Of a DNA stretch of 64,000 nucleotides, positions 26,861 to 36,925 are shown in pieces (the first letter of the stretch is position 1; each line of letters starts with the position of its first letter). Source of the stretch: JAPOXR01 sp965116115 (GTDB lineage: Bacteria; Pseudomonadota; Alphaproteobacteria; Rhodobacterales; Rhodobacteraceae); assembly GCA_965116115.1 (NCBI GenBank), contig OZ220486.1:1116001-1180000 (forward strand), written 5' to 3'. The notes below the pieces were generated by a model. It saw nothing but the letters and a program-made list of their open reading frames with translations, was not told where the DNA came from and did no database searches. The position numbers and the translations under genes were made by a program.

Positions 26861-28234
26861 ATGACATCTTTTCCGAAAATCGCATTCATCGGCGCAGGCT
26901 CCGCTGTATTCATGAAAAACATCGTGGGCGATCTGCTGCAGCGCAGGGCGCTGAGCGGGGCGAGGATCGCGTTGATGGACATCAGCCCGGGCCGGCTGGC
27001 GGACGCCGAAATGATAGCGCGCAAGCTGGCGGCGACGATCGGGTGCCCGGCGTCGGTTTCAGCCCATACTTCCCAGAGGGAGGCGCTGGAGGGAGCGGAC
27101 TTCGTCATCGTCGCCTTCCAGATCGCCGGTTACAAGCCGGGAACGGTCACGGATTTCGAAATTCCCAGACGCTACGGCCTGCGCCAGACGATAGCCGATA
27201 CGCTGGGCATCGGCGGCATCATGCGCGGCCTGCGGACGGTGCCGCATCTGTGGAGCATCTGCGAAGACATGCGGGAACTCTGTCCGGAAGCCGTGATGCT
27301 TCAATACGTCAATCCGATGGCCATAAATATGTGGGCGATTCACGAGCGGTTTCCGGATATCAAAGCCGTCGGGCTGTGCCATTCGGTCCAGGGAACCGTC
27401 GAGGAGATCGCGCGCGACCTTGATGTTCCGGCCGAACGCATCCGGTTCCGGTGCGCCGGCATCAACCACATGGCGTTCTATCTCTCCTTGGAAGAGCGGT
27501 CTGACGACGGGGGCTTTCACAGCCTTTATCCGCGCCTGTTCGAAGGTTACGCCGCGGGACGGATTCCCAAGCCCAACGAACACAACCCGCGGTGCCCGAA
27601 CATTGTCCGCTACGAGGTCATGAAAAGGCTGGGTTATTTCGTGACCGAAAGCTCGGAGCATTTCGCGGAATACGTGCCTTGGTTCATCAAAAGCTGGCGG
27701 CCGGAAGTGGCCGGGAACTTCCGGATACCGTTGGACGAATACCTGACGCGGTGCGAAGAGCAGATCAAGCGCTGGGAGACCCAGTCCCGGGAATTTCGTG
27801 AAGCCGAAAGGATCAACGTCTCGAAAAGCCGCGAATACGCTTCGGAAATAGCCGATTCGATCTGGACCGGGCGGCCATCGGTGATCTACGGCAACGTCCG
27901 CAACGAGGGTTTGATCGAATCGCTTCCCCGGGAGTGCGTCGTGGAAGTGCCTTGCCTCGTTGACAGGAGCGGCGTTCAGCCGGTCAAGGCCGGTCCCCTG
28001 CCTCCGCAGCTGACGGCTCTGATGAGAACCAATATCAACGTCCAGGAGCTGACGGTTGCCGCCATGATCAACGAAAACCGGGATCATGTCTATCACGCCG
28101 CCTTGATGGATCCGCGCACAGCCCTGGAACTGGAGCCGGAGCAGATATGGCAGCTTGTCGACGAGCTTCTGGCCGCCCATTCAAACTGGTTGCCGGCGTG
28201 GCTGCGGAGCGGGGAGAACCTCCGTGCCGCATGA
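26861..28234 (+). CDS. melA: Alpha-galactosidase, glycoside hydrolase family 4
   Basis: 457 residues, standard GH4 length. GH4 enzymes cleave alpha-galactosides such as melibiose by NAD-dependent oxidation at C3 with a Mn ion. The Rossmann start KIAFIGAGSAVFMKNIVGDL, the QYVNPMAINMWA segment, and the metal-binding Cys and His in GLCHSVQGT and GINHMAFY are all present. The start follows weak GCGGG sequence. It lies 122 bases after the divergent small gene, under likely control of the MelR-like activator. Confidence 0.93.
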   Translation: MTSFPKIAFIGAGSAVFMKNIVGDLLQRRALSGARIALMDISPGRLADAEMIARKLAATIGCPASVSAHTSQREALEGADFVIVAFQIAGYKPGTVTDFEIPRRYGLRQTIADTLGIGGIMRGLRTVPHLWSICEDMRELCPEAVMLQYVNPMAINMWAIHERFPDIKAVGLCHSVQGTVEEIARDLDVPAERIRFRCAGINHMAFYLSLEERSDDGGFHSLYPRLFEGYAAGRIPKPNEHNPRCPNIVRYEVMKRLGYFVTESSEHFAEYVPWFIKSWRPEVAGNFRIPLDEYLTRCEEQIKRWETQSREFREAERINVSKSREYASEIADSIWTGRPSVIYGNVRNEGLIESLPRECVVEVPCLVDRSGVQPVKAGPLPPQLTALMRTNINVQELTVAAMINENRDHVYHAALMDPRTALELEPEQIWQLVDELLAAHSNWLPAWLRSGENLRAA

Positions 28235-28296
28235 ACGTTCGGTAGGCTTGGCCGACGGCGCCGGGCCCGTTCCGCAGCTCCGCTGGCCGCGCGGCC

Positions 28297-29892
28297 ATGT
28301 CCGAAGCTGATTCCGGTAACGGCGAAGGGCCGTTCGAACTGGCGGTCGTCGGCGGGGGCACCGCCGGCTGGCTGTCGGCGCTGTTCATACGAAGAGCCGC
28401 GGAGCAGCAGGGTCTTTCGATCCGCTTGACAGTCATCGAATCAAGCCGGATTCCGACGATCGGAGTCGGAGAGGGAACCACGAGCGTCTTTAACGAAGCG
28501 CTGCGCATGCTGAATATTGACGAGTTCGAGTTCCTTCGAGAAACCGGAGCGACGATAAAGTACGGAATCCGCCATAAGGACTGGCGCCGTCCCGGCGTGA
28601 CCTATGACGGGCCGATCGATGACCCGCGCCTGCTTTTCGCCCGCGCTCAGCGGGCGGTCAACGGCAAGCCGCGAATCCGGCCATTGTGGCTGGACCAGCA
28701 TTGCGTGGCGAACGGACGCTCTGTCACGGAGACGCACGTATTCGCTCACCTGATGGCCAAATTCCGAGCGCCGTTCGTCTTCCAGCGAGATAACAAACCG
28801 GTCCCCGTTTCGCCGTTCCTGTACGCGTATCATTTCGACCAGGCTCTTGCCGGCGGCTTTCTGCGGCGCAAGGCGGAAGGGATCGAGCAACTGGACGGAA
28901 TCGTCGAGGCGGCGCGCCTGGACGGCGAAACAGGCCGGATCACAAGCTTGGTGTTCCGCGGCGGCGAAGAGAAAAACGTTGACTTCGTTGTCGACTGCAC
29001 GGGGTTCCGGCGCGCGCTGATCTCCCGTGAAATGGGCGCCGAGTGGGTGCCCTACGGCGATCGTCTGCCGGTGAACCGCGCGATGCCGTTCTGGCTGGAA
29101 CACGGCGAGTCGGACGCCATCGCGCCGTTCACAATGGCCGAGGCAATGCGGTCGGGCTGGATGTGGCAGATTCCGACTTGGCAGCGCATCGGCTGCGGCT
29201 ACGTTTATTCGGACAGTTTTGTCACTCCCGAAGAGGCGAGAACCGAAATCGAGAATGCGCTGGGGCGGGAGATCGAGCCGCGAGCCGACATAAAGGTGGA
29301 TTCCGGCCGTTTGGACCGGGCATGGATCGGCAATTGCCTTGCCGTCGGCTTGTCGCAGAGCTTTTTCGAGCCGCTTGAGGCGACATCCATTCACGGCACG
29401 ATCGTTCAGCTTCTTCTGTTCACGCAGTTTCATCTGAAAGGAATCGTCGACGGCCGTGATCCGGACCCGGCCAAATACAACAGCGATGCGGCGCGGCAAG
29501 TCGACGATTTCTGCACGTTCATCAATTTCCACTATGTATCGGAGCGGACCGATACCCCTTTCTGGCGTTATGTCCGGGAGGAATGCATCGGGGAGGAGGT
29601 CAGGGAGCGGCTTGAGCAGTGGAAAGCGCGGTTTCCCCAGCGGAATGACTTCACCCGGCTCCCCGGCGGGCTGCCTCATGTCGGTGAAGAACTCTACGTG
29701 CCGGTTTTGGATGGGCTGGGGCTTCTGGACAGGAATGTGGCCAAGGCGGAACTTGAAGCCGTCCCGCAACTGCGCGCCCTTGCCCGGCGAAGCGCGCAAA
29801 GCGTCTTGCGGTCGGGACGCATCGCGGCGGCGCGCGCGAAGGATCACAGACAGTTTCTGGAATGGCTTCACCGGGAACGGGCTGATGAGTGA
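28297..29892 (+). CDS. FAD-dependent tryptophan-halogenase-family protein
   Basis: 531 residues. The FAD motif VVGGGTAGWLSA is at 17-28. The halogenase lysine that binds HOCl is represented by Lys88 in GATIKYGIRHKDW, and the signature WxWxIP occurs as GWMWQIP. FFEPLEATSIHGT is the C-terminal flavin-contact motif. Real halogenases chlorinate or brominate indoles and phenols and need a separate flavin reductase, not seen here. It is 62 bases after melA and 48 before a GH2 gene in the same direction, an odd home for a halogenase; such paralogues do occur in polysaccharide loci of some marine bacteria. The substrate is unknown. Confidence 0.88.
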   Translation: MSEADSGNGEGPFELAVVGGGTAGWLSALFIRRAAEQQGLSIRLTVIESSRIPTIGVGEGTTSVFNEALRMLNIDEFEFLRETGATIKYGIRHKDWRRPGVTYDGPIDDPRLLFARAQRAVNGKPRIRPLWLDQHCVANGRSVTETHVFAHLMAKFRAPFVFQRDNKPVPVSPFLYAYHFDQALAGGFLRRKAEGIEQLDGIVEAARLDGETGRITSLVFRGGEEKNVDFVVDCTGFRRALISREMGAEWVPYGDRLPVNRAMPFWLEHGESDAIAPFTMAEAMRSGWMWQIPTWQRIGCGYVYSDSFVTPEEARTEIENALGREIEPRADIKVDSGRLDRAWIGNCLAVGLSQSFFEPLEATSIHGTIVQLLLFTQFHLKGIVDGRDPDPAKYNSDAARQVDDFCTFINFHYVSERTDTPFWRYVREECIGEEVRERLEQWKARFPQRNDFTRLPGGLPHVGEELYVPVLDGLGLLDRNVAKAELEAVPQLRALARRSAQSVLRSGRIAAARAKDHRQFLEWLHRERADE

Positions 29893-29940
29893 TCACTCGC
29901 CGGCCGCTTGTTCCCGCTGCCCGGACCGGGTCCGGCTCTG

Positions 29941-32244
29941 ATGCGCATCATGGCGCCAGCCAATTCCGGCTGGAACTTCCACAAAGGGTTCCGGACGGAG
30001 TTCCTTGAACGCTGGGTTCAGGGACGGCCGGTCAGGCTTCCGCACAATGCGGTCGACGTTCCGCTGAACTATTTCGACGACCGAGTCTATCAGCGCGAAT
30101 TCTGCTACCAGAAGGAAATCTGCTGGAAGGAGGAATTCGAGGGCCGGGAAGTCTTTCTGATGTTCGACGCCGCGATGGCGAACACGAGGGTGTTCGCGAA
30201 CGGCGAAGCGGTCTGTTCGCATAAAGACGGGTACACGCCGTTCTCGGCGCGGCTCACCGGACGCCTGAGAGTCGGCCGCAACCTGCTCACGGTTAAGATC
30301 GACGGCAAGGAGAACCCGTGCATCCCGCCTTTCGGCGGCCGCATCGACTACCTGACATTTGCCGGGATCTATCGTGACGTCTGGCTCTTGGTCACCGATC
30401 AGGCATGGATCGGCAATATCAAGGTGGAAACGCCGCGCGCCTTGTCCCGGCGCAAATCAGTCTCTGTCTCGTGCGTCTGCGGAGGCGGAGGCCATTCCGG
30501 CGGGCGGGCAGCCGTGCGGATCGTCGACGCCGAAGGGCAACAAGTCGCCGAAGGCATCGGATCGGTTAACGGCGGAAAAGCTTTGATTGAGATGCGCGGT
30601 TTGCAGGGCATCACGCTCTGGGATCTGGATTCGCCCGTTCTTTACAAAGCGGTTGTTGATCTTGACTGTGACGGCGGCAAGGACCGGGTCGAGGTCGGTT
30701 TCGGTTTCAGGTCGGCGGAATTCGCCGCGGACGGGTTCCGTCTGAACGGAAGAAAGCTGAAAATACGAGGGCTGAACCGGCATCAGTCCTATCCTTATGC
30801 AGGCTATGCGATGGGAAGGCGCGCTCAGGAGCGGGATGCGGAGATTCTCAAGCGCGAACTGAAATGCAATCTTGTCCGCACCTCGCACTATCCCCAGTCT
30901 CCGTGGTTCTTGGATCATTGCGACCGCATCGGCCTGCTGGTTTTCGAGGAGATTCCGGGTTGGCAGCATATAGGCGCCGCCGGCTGGAAACAGGAGTCGG
31001 TCCGAAACGTGGAGCGGATGATCCAGCGCGACTGGAACCGTCCGTCGGTTGTCCTGTGGGGCGTCAGAATCAATGAATCCGCTGACGATGACTCTTTCTA
31101 CCGCGCCACGAACGACTTGGCCCGGCGGCTTGATTCGACCCGGCAGACGGCCGGGGTCCGTTACATTGAACGGAGCAGCATGCTTGAAGAGGTATACACG
31201 ATGAACGATTTCATTATCGGGCAAGAGGAGCTGCCGTGGGTCAATCATCACCGGATCCCGCTGCGTGGTCAGAGCGAAGTCACGGGTCTCAGCCGCCGTG
31301 TTCCGTATTTGGTGACCGAATTCAACGGCCACATGTATCCGACCAAGATATCAGATCCGGAAGAACGGCAGGCGGAACATGTGCTGCGGTATCTGCAGGT
31401 GCTGAACGCGGCCTACGCCGACAGCGGCATTGCCGGCTGCATCGGCTGGTGCATGGCCGACTACAACACCCACAAGGATTTCGGGGCGGGGGATCGGATC
31501 TGCCATCACGGCGTGCTTGACATATTCCGCATTCCGAAGTTCGCGGCTTATGTCTATGCCAGCCAAGGCGACCCGGAAGAGAGCCCCGTTCTGGCGCCGG
31601 TCACGTTCTGGGCGCGGGGCGAGCGGAGCATCGGCGGCGTATTGCCGCTGACGATACTGACCAACTGCGATATGGTTGAATTGCGGTGCGGAACCGGGAT
31701 TGTCAAACGGTTCACTCCCGACCGGACCCGCTACCCCCATCTGCCGCATGCTCCTGTGACTGTCGGGCGGGAGAGTTTCAGCGACGGCGAGCTGGGACAT
31801 TGGGGGGAGCGCTGGGAAGACTCGCTGTTGATCGGCTATGTCGGAGGAAAACCGGTCAAGGAAGTGCGGTTGCTGTCCGGCCCGGAGCCGGCGAGGTTGG
31901 ATGTTTCGGCTGACCGGCAGAGCCTGTCCGCCTCGGAAAAGGACTCTGTGCGCGTTGTTATCCGCGCATTGGACCAAGCCGATAATGTGCTTCCGTTCCT
32001 GACTGACCCGGTTTTTGTTTCAATCGACGGCCCGGCCCGGCTGATCGGACCGCGGGAACTGGCGTTAAGGGGCGGAGTCGCGGCGTTCTGGGCAGAGTCT
32101 ACGGAAGTGACCGGCAGGGTCGCGGTCGAGGCGCGCTCGCCCCGTTTCGATCCCGTGCGGATCACGCTGGAAGCGGTTCCCGGGCCATCCGTCAGTCCGC
32201 GTCTCTGGTGTCCCCAAATCGGCGGATGCGGTTCAGCGTCATGA
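29941..32244 (+). CDS. Glycoside hydrolase family 2 (beta-galactosidase/glucuronidase-like)
   Basis: 767 residues from ATG 29941 (a TTG start 33 bases upstream is possible; neither has a strong RBS). Sandwich domain (ANTRVFANGEAVCSHKDGYT, GRIDYLTFAGIYRDVWL), Ig-like domain, and TIM barrel (KIRGLNRHQSYPYAG, LVRTSHYPQS). The acid/base is Glu379 in WGVRINES, the nucleophile Glu460 in LVTEFNGH. No signal peptide is visible, so it is probably cytosolic. With melA upstream it would process a galactose- or glucuronate-containing oligosaccharide. The C-terminal 150 residues form an added beta domain as in many GH2 proteins. Confidence 0.9.
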   Translation: MRIMAPANSGWNFHKGFRTEFLERWVQGRPVRLPHNAVDVPLNYFDDRVYQREFCYQKEICWKEEFEGREVFLMFDAAMANTRVFANGEAVCSHKDGYTPFSARLTGRLRVGRNLLTVKIDGKENPCIPPFGGRIDYLTFAGIYRDVWLLVTDQAWIGNIKVETPRALSRRKSVSVSCVCGGGGHSGGRAAVRIVDAEGQQVAEGIGSVNGGKALIEMRGLQGITLWDLDSPVLYKAVVDLDCDGGKDRVEVGFGFRSAEFAADGFRLNGRKLKIRGLNRHQSYPYAGYAMGRRAQERDAEILKRELKCNLVRTSHYPQSPWFLDHCDRIGLLVFEEIPGWQHIGAAGWKQESVRNVERMIQRDWNRPSVVLWGVRINESADDDSFYRATNDLARRLDSTRQTAGVRYIERSSMLEEVYTMNDFIIGQEELPWVNHHRIPLRGQSEVTGLSRRVPYLVTEFNGHMYPTKISDPEERQAEHVLRYLQVLNAAYADSGIAGCIGWCMADYNTHKDFGAGDRICHHGVLDIFRIPKFAAYVYASQGDPEESPVLAPVTFWARGERSIGGVLPLTILTNCDMVELRCGTGIVKRFTPDRTRYPHLPHAPVTVGRESFSDGELGHWGERWEDSLLIGYVGGKPVKEVRLLSGPEPARLDVSADRQSLSASEKDSVRVVIRALDQADNVLPFLTDPVFVSIDGPARLIGPRELALRGGVAAFWAESTEVTGRVAVEARSPRFDPVRITLEAVPGPSVSPRLWCPQIGGCGSAS

Positions 32245-32639
32245 TCCTTGACGGCCTTCGGTTCAGGCAGAAGCGCTGCTGACGGCAGGCCCTTTTCCAT
32301 CCCAAAGCCTTATGAGGAATCGTGACTGGACGGGCGGTGTCTCTGCGGCATTCGGAGACGGAATTGCCGATCTTGAGACGAGGTCCCTGCCGCGCCGGGG
32401 TTTCGCGAGAACGGAAGCCTGATGTTTCGGATGGTCTGCGCATGGCGGATCCGCCGAACCGGGAATCAGTTCCGGCGCGGCCGAAACCGGACATCGCACA
32501 GGGATCGGGCCGGCGCGGCCGGAGGCCCTGACGCACGGGCGCAAATGGGGCCTGCGCCGCGGCGGGACCGGCGTCTGATGCGCGGCGCGGTGTCCACCAA
32601 GCCGACCGGGCTTGATTTATGCGGCAATCGGGATGCGGC
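32245..32639. other. Gap without a recognisable gene
   Basis: 395 bases between convergent GH2 and ABC permease genes. Reading frames are open in places because of high GC, but show no family motif, RBS or clear terminator. Possibly old mobile-element debris. Confidence 0.5.
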
Positions 32640-33476
32640 TCATTTGGTCGCCCCCTGCGTCAGACCTGCCACCAGTTTCCTCTGAAGCGGCAGGAACAGC
32701 AGGAGCGTCGGGACGGTGGCGACGACCGAACCCGCCATGACCGCGCCCCAGTCCACTTGGACGTCGCCGAAATATTGATAGAGGCCGAGCGGGATCGTCT
32801 TGAGGCTGTTGTCCGTGATCAGGGCAAGCGCCAGCAGGTATTCCGACCAGCTTTGCAGGAATCCGAAGGTCGCCGCGGCGACGAGGCCCGGCCACATGAT
32901 CGGCAGGACAACGAGTCGAATGACCTGCAGCCTGCTCGCCCCGTCGACGATGGCTGCTTCGTCAAGGCTCTTGGGGACCGTCGTCAGATAGCCGGCCAGC
33001 AAATAGACGGTGAAAGGGGTGATGAAAGCAGTGTAACAGAGAATCAGACCGAGGTGGCTGTTGATGAGGCCCGCCCGCGCGAAGAAGATGAAGATCGGAT
33101 TGACGAGAATGATCCAGGGAAAGAACTGCCCTCCCATGACCGCGCCGAAAACGAACCCGCGTCCCGGGAAACGGAAGCGCGACAGCCCGTAGGCCGCAAA
33201 AAGCGAAATCGTGCAGGCGAGCACGGTCGCCGCGGCGCAGATGTAGAGGCTGTTGATGACATAGATGAAGTAGCCGTCCGACAGGATTTTGCCGTAGTTC
33301 TTCAGTGTCAGCCCATCCTCGTTGGCCACAAGCGAGATCGAGATGTTCTCAACCGATCCCTTGAAGACGAAGACCGCCGGCGCGAGGAGGAAAATCATTG
33401 CAAGCAGGAATGCGATCAGCATTCCGCCGTTTTCGATCAAGCCCGGAAGGCCGCCCTTACGGGTCTCCATGCTCAT
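32640..33476 (-). CDS. Sugar ABC transporter permease, MalG type
   Basis: 278 residues with six membrane helices. The cytoplasmic EAA loop reads EAAIVDGASRLQVIRLVVLP, the site that docks the ATPase. It is the last gene of a minus-strand operon and overlaps the upstream permease by 4 bases (ATGA). The partner ATPase is encoded in the divergent operon at 37682. Confidence 0.92.
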   Translation of the reverse strand: MSMETRKGGLPGLIENGGMLIAFLLAMIFLLAPAVFVFKGSVENISISLVANEDGLTLKNYGKILSDGYFIYVINSLYICAAATVLACTISLFAAYGLSRFRFPGRGFVFGAVMGGQFFPWIILVNPIFIFFARAGLINSHLGLILCYTAFITPFTVYLLAGYLTTVPKSLDEAAIVDGASRLQVIRLVVLPIMWPGLVAAATFGFLQSWSEYLLALALITDNSLKTIPLGLYQYFGDVQVDWGAVMAGSVVATVPTLLLFLPLQRKLVAGLTQGATK

Positions 33477-34393
33477 CCGACCTTGTCCTGCATGTCAGTT
33501 AGGCCGAAGAGCCGGAAATACAGCGCTCCGAACAGCGCCATCACCACAGCCATCACCACGCCAATGGCCGAACTGTAGCCGATCCGCAGATCGATGAACG
33601 CCTTGATGTAGATTTCCGTGGCCAGCACGTTCGTAAAGGTGCCGGGCCCTGCGCCGGTCGCGAGCCATACGTAAACGAAGTTGTTGAATGTCCAGATCAC
33701 GGACATCAGCCCGAGGACGGAGATGGTCGGCATCAGATACGGCAGGGTCACGAAGCGGAATTGCTGCCAGCGGTCGGCGCCGTCGATGACCGCGGCCTCG
33801 TTCAGTTCCTCAGGGATGGTCTGCAGCGCCGCCAGCAGCGAGATCGCGACCAGCGGCGTGGTGTTCCAGACGATGATGGTGATGATCGCAGGCCAGACGG
33901 TCGTGAGAGTGGCAAGAAACGCGACCGGATCGGATATCAGCCCGGTGGAGAGAAGGACCGAGTTGATTACGCCGTGGGTCGGGTCGAAGAGCCATCTCCA
34001 GGCGATGACCGCGACAACCGGCGGTGTGGCCCACGGCACGAGCAGGACCAGCCGCGCTGCAGTCGTCATCTTGATGTCCCGCAGAAACCGCGAGTGCAGC
34101 AGAAGCGCGAGAAGAAGACCCAGGAGAAGCCTCAGCGCGACGGAGACCGCGGTCAGCCAGAAAACAGTGTTTATCGCGATGTCGAGAAAGCCCGGGCTTC
34201 GCAGGAATTCGATATAGTTGGTGAATCCCACATTCTCGCCGCCCTGTCTGAGCTGCAGAAGCGTTATGTCGGTGAAGCTGAGTTCAAGGTTGTAGAGCGT
34301 TGGGTAAAGGTAGAAAGCGATCAGGATCAGGAAGGTCGGCAGCAGCATCCAGAACGCGTTGATCCGGTCACGCGAGGCGGGAGAGAGCGCCAT
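33473..34393 (-). CDS. Sugar ABC transporter permease, MalF type
   Basis: 306 residues, six transmembrane segments. EAA loop: EAAVIDGADRWQQFRFVTLP. The N-terminus INAFWMLLPTFLILIAFYLY is typical of the family. The downstream permease starts within its stop codon; the binding-protein gene ends 58 bases upstream. It forms the membrane channel for an unidentified sugar or sugar acid. Confidence 0.92.
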   Translation of the reverse strand: MALSPASRDRINAFWMLLPTFLILIAFYLYPTLYNLELSFTDITLLQLRQGGENVGFTNYIEFLRSPGFLDIAINTVFWLTAVSVALRLLLGLLLALLLHSRFLRDIKMTTAARLVLLVPWATPPVVAVIAWRWLFDPTHGVINSVLLSTGLISDPVAFLATLTTVWPAIITIIVWNTTPLVAISLLAALQTIPEELNEAAVIDGADRWQQFRFVTLPYLMPTISVLGLMSVIWTFNNFVYVWLATGAGPGTFTNVLATEIYIKAFIDLRIGYSSAIGVVMAVVMALFGALYFRLFGLTDMQDKVG

Positions 34394-34451
34394 TCAGCCT
34401 TTCCTTTGTCGGGGAGGCGGGGCCGGATGCGGTGACCGGCCCCGCCTTTGT

Positions 34452-35711
34452 TCAGTTCGAAAGCAGACGCTCGAACTCGGCGACGAGTTCCGCCGCGGCA
34501 TCGGCCGAACTGGCCTGACCGGAAAGTGCCGTGCCGACTGCCCGCGATGTCAGATTCCAGAGCTGGCCGATGCCCGCGCCGCTTTCGGCATAGGCGCCCC
34601 ACGTACGGGTGTGGTTTGCAAGTTGAGTCGAGAAACCGCTCTCCTCGGGACGATATTCAATCTGTCCCAGCAATGTCTTCTGCGCCGGGAACTGATTGGT
34701 GTAGTACTTCTCGAACAGGCTGGCGTCGGTGAGGAACCGCACGAGTTTCCACGCCTCTTCGGGATGTTCGGTGTTTTCGTTCACAACCAGCGTGCGGCCG
34801 CCGAGGTGGGTTTTCGGCCCCTCGGTCCCGGCCATCATCACGCCCGAGACGAACGGAACTTCGGCCCCCGGGTTAGCATCCTCGAAGGCCCTGAGAAGCT
34901 GACGGTAGGTGTTCGTCGGCATCAGGGCCATACCCTGCGTGCCATCGAGCAGCGCCTGCAGAATCGCCGGATCGTGCGGCACGTCAATCGCCAGAATCGA
35001 CCGCGGCGCAAGTCCTTCGTCGATGTATGTCTTGAAGTAATCCATAGCCCCGGCGATTTCGTCGGCCGTCGCGCCGACCCTGTATCCGCCGCTGCCGTCT
35101 TCGGAAATGACCGAGAGTCCGTTGGACCACAGATAGTAGTTCATCGGGAACCATACCTGATTGGCGGCCGCGAAGGCAAAGCCTGTCTTGCCCGTCGTTT
35201 CCTTGATCGTGCGGCTGTCGTCCAGGAGATCTGCCCAAGTGACGGGCAGGTCATCGATCCCGGCCTCGGCCAGAACATCCGTCCGGTAGACCATCGCCCA
35301 AGTATCCGCCGACCATGGAACGCCCCAGGCTTTGCCTTCGTACATCGTCAGATCGGTGGCGATGAAGTCGTCGAACCCGTTCGGGAACGCGCCGTATCGG
35401 GTCATCTCATCGATCGGTTTCACGATCCCGGCCTCCGCCATTTCCTGCGTCCAGACAAACGCTATGTGGACGACGTCGGGGCCCTGCCCGACGGCCGCCT
35501 CGCGCAGGAACTGGTCGCGCGAGTCTTTCCAGGCGATGGTTTGAAGCTCGACGGAGATGCCCGGATTGGCCGCTTCGAACTCATCCAGCGCGGCCCGCAT
35601 CTCCTCCCGCTCGCTGTCGTTGAAGCGGAACGTCAGTTCCGCATCCGCCAGCGCCGTGCCTGCTGAAGCGGCCAGAACGGCGGCCGCGATGATTGAATGA
35701 AGTGTGCGCAT
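34452..35711 (-). CDS. Sugar ABC transporter substrate-binding protein
   Basis: 419 residues. Signal peptide MRTLHSIIAAAVLAASAGTA with AxA cleavage before DAELTFRF. The family-1 binding-protein core follows: FEAANPGISVELQTIAWKD, GQGPDVVHIAFVWTQEMAEA, AWGVPWSADTWAMVYRTDVL and a C-terminal NPGAEVPFVSG...GGRTLVVNENTEHP region. Periplasmic. It lies between the dehydratase-like gene and the two permeases on the same strand. Confidence 0.93.
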   Translation of the reverse strand: MRTLHSIIAAAVLAASAGTALADAELTFRFNDSEREEMRAALDEFEAANPGISVELQTIAWKDSRDQFLREAAVGQGPDVVHIAFVWTQEMAEAGIVKPIDEMTRYGAFPNGFDDFIATDLTMYEGKAWGVPWSADTWAMVYRTDVLAEAGIDDLPVTWADLLDDSRTIKETTGKTGFAFAAANQVWFPMNYYLWSNGLSVISEDGSGGYRVGATADEIAGAMDYFKTYIDEGLAPRSILAIDVPHDPAILQALLDGTQGMALMPTNTYRQLLRAFEDANPGAEVPFVSGVMMAGTEGPKTHLGGRTLVVNENTEHPEEAWKLVRFLTDASLFEKYYTNQFPAQKTLLGQIEYRPEESGFSTQLANHTRTWGAYAESGAGIGQLWNLTSRAVGTALSGQASSADAAAELVAEFERLLSN

Positions 35712-35744
35712 TTGTTTTCTCCCATTTGATCAGAAGCGCGTTGT

Positions 35745-36887
35745 TCAGTGCATGTCCGCCGTTCCGACCGTGAATCCATTCAGGGCCGCGGGGTCCGGCC
35801 TGAAGCCGATCCCCGCGCCGGCGGGCAATTTCAATTGTCCATGGGAAACCGAGAGGTCGATCTCGCCCAACCCGGTCCGGAGCGGGTTGGGATTGGCGTC
35901 GAGCTCCATCGGACCGTCGCCGCCGACAGCGGCGAGTATGTGCGTTGTCGCAGCCAGTCCGACCGCGGTTCCCATATAGTGCATCGCGCAGGTCAGCCCT
36001 GCTTCGCGGGCTTCGCGGCCGACGGCGCAGGTTCCGCTCACGCCGCCCCACTTGGCCATATCAGGCTGGAGCACGCTGAGACCCCCCTTCCGGGCGAATT
36101 CGCGAAACGACTCCCCGGATGTGATGTTTTCCCCCGCGGCGATCGGCACCGGACTTGCCGCGGCCAAATCCGCCCAGAGCTCTTTCGGCGCGTTCGCCGC
36201 GAGCGGCTCCTCGATGAACTCGAGGTCGAACCCGGCAACGGCGCGCACCATTTCCTTCGCCTCTTCAAGCGACCAGTTCTGGTTCGCATCCGCCATGACA
36301 GCGAGACTGTCGCCGGCGAGGCCGCGAAAGCGTTCCAGAAGTGAGATATCGGTTGCGCGGTCAAATCCGATCTTCAGCTTCGCCGCCGTGTGGCCCTCTG
36401 AAATCATCTCTTCAATCGATGCTTCCAGCCGCGAGACGTCCGGCGTGCTTGCGTAGACCGGGACGGACCCGCGCGAGACGCCTTTCAGAAAGGCGCAGAG
36501 CGACAGGCCCTCTCTTCGCGCCGCGATGTCAGCCAAGGCCGTGTCGACAGCCGCCAGGCAGTGCGAAAACGGACCGGCTTCGCCCGTGTGCAGGGCAATG
36601 CGCATGAAGTCCGACTCAAGCGCGGGGCGGCAGTCGTCATACCTTTCGAATCCGCGCCCCAGGAGCCGGGGGCCGATCACATCTTCCATGAGATAGAGGC
36701 GGGAGAGGTTCCCGCGTGGCGGAAAATTGCACCACGCCTCTCCCCAGCCCTCAATGCCGTCGACCGAGGTCACCGCAATAAGCAACCCGTTCCTGACCGG
36801 CATCGAGCCGAGAGATGATTCGGGGCCGCGCGGCGGCCGCACCGACACCGCGAACACCTGAATTCTATCAATGACAATGGGCGTCAT
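35745..36887 (-). CDS. Mandelate racemase / muconate lactonising enzyme family, probable sugar-acid dehydratase
   Basis: 380 residues, enolase superfamily. Catalytic KxK motif AAKLKIGF; Mg ligands in VMADANQNW, EFIEEPLA and AAGENITSG; then QPDMAKWGGVSG and an AMHYMGTAVGL segment. The family dehydrates aldonic and aldaric acids or epimerises them; the exact acid cannot be told. It is first in the minus-strand operon with the binding protein and permeases, and divergent from the regulator, ATPase and an aldo-keto reductase, which together suggest import of a sugar and its conversion to a 2-keto-3-deoxy acid. Confidence 0.88.
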   Translation of the reverse strand: MTPIVIDRIQVFAVSVRPPRGPESSLGSMPVRNGLLIAVTSVDGIEGWGEAWCNFPPRGNLSRLYLMEDVIGPRLLGRGFERYDDCRPALESDFMRIALHTGEAGPFSHCLAAVDTALADIAARREGLSLCAFLKGVSRGSVPVYASTPDVSRLEASIEEMISEGHTAAKLKIGFDRATDISLLERFRGLAGDSLAVMADANQNWSLEEAKEMVRAVAGFDLEFIEEPLAANAPKELWADLAAASPVPIAAGENITSGESFREFARKGGLSVLQPDMAKWGGVSGTCAVGREAREAGLTCAMHYMGTAVGLAATTHILAAVGGDGPMELDANPNPLRTGLGEIDLSVSHGQLKLPAGAGIGFRPDPAALNGFTVGTADMH

Positions 36888-36925
36888 GCCGGTAATTACT
36901 CAATTGCCGAATCATACATAGAATA

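Noticed and set aside
32245..32639. A gene on either strand in the convergent gap
   Set aside because: Open frames lack motifs and ribosome-binding sites and look like GC-driven openings.
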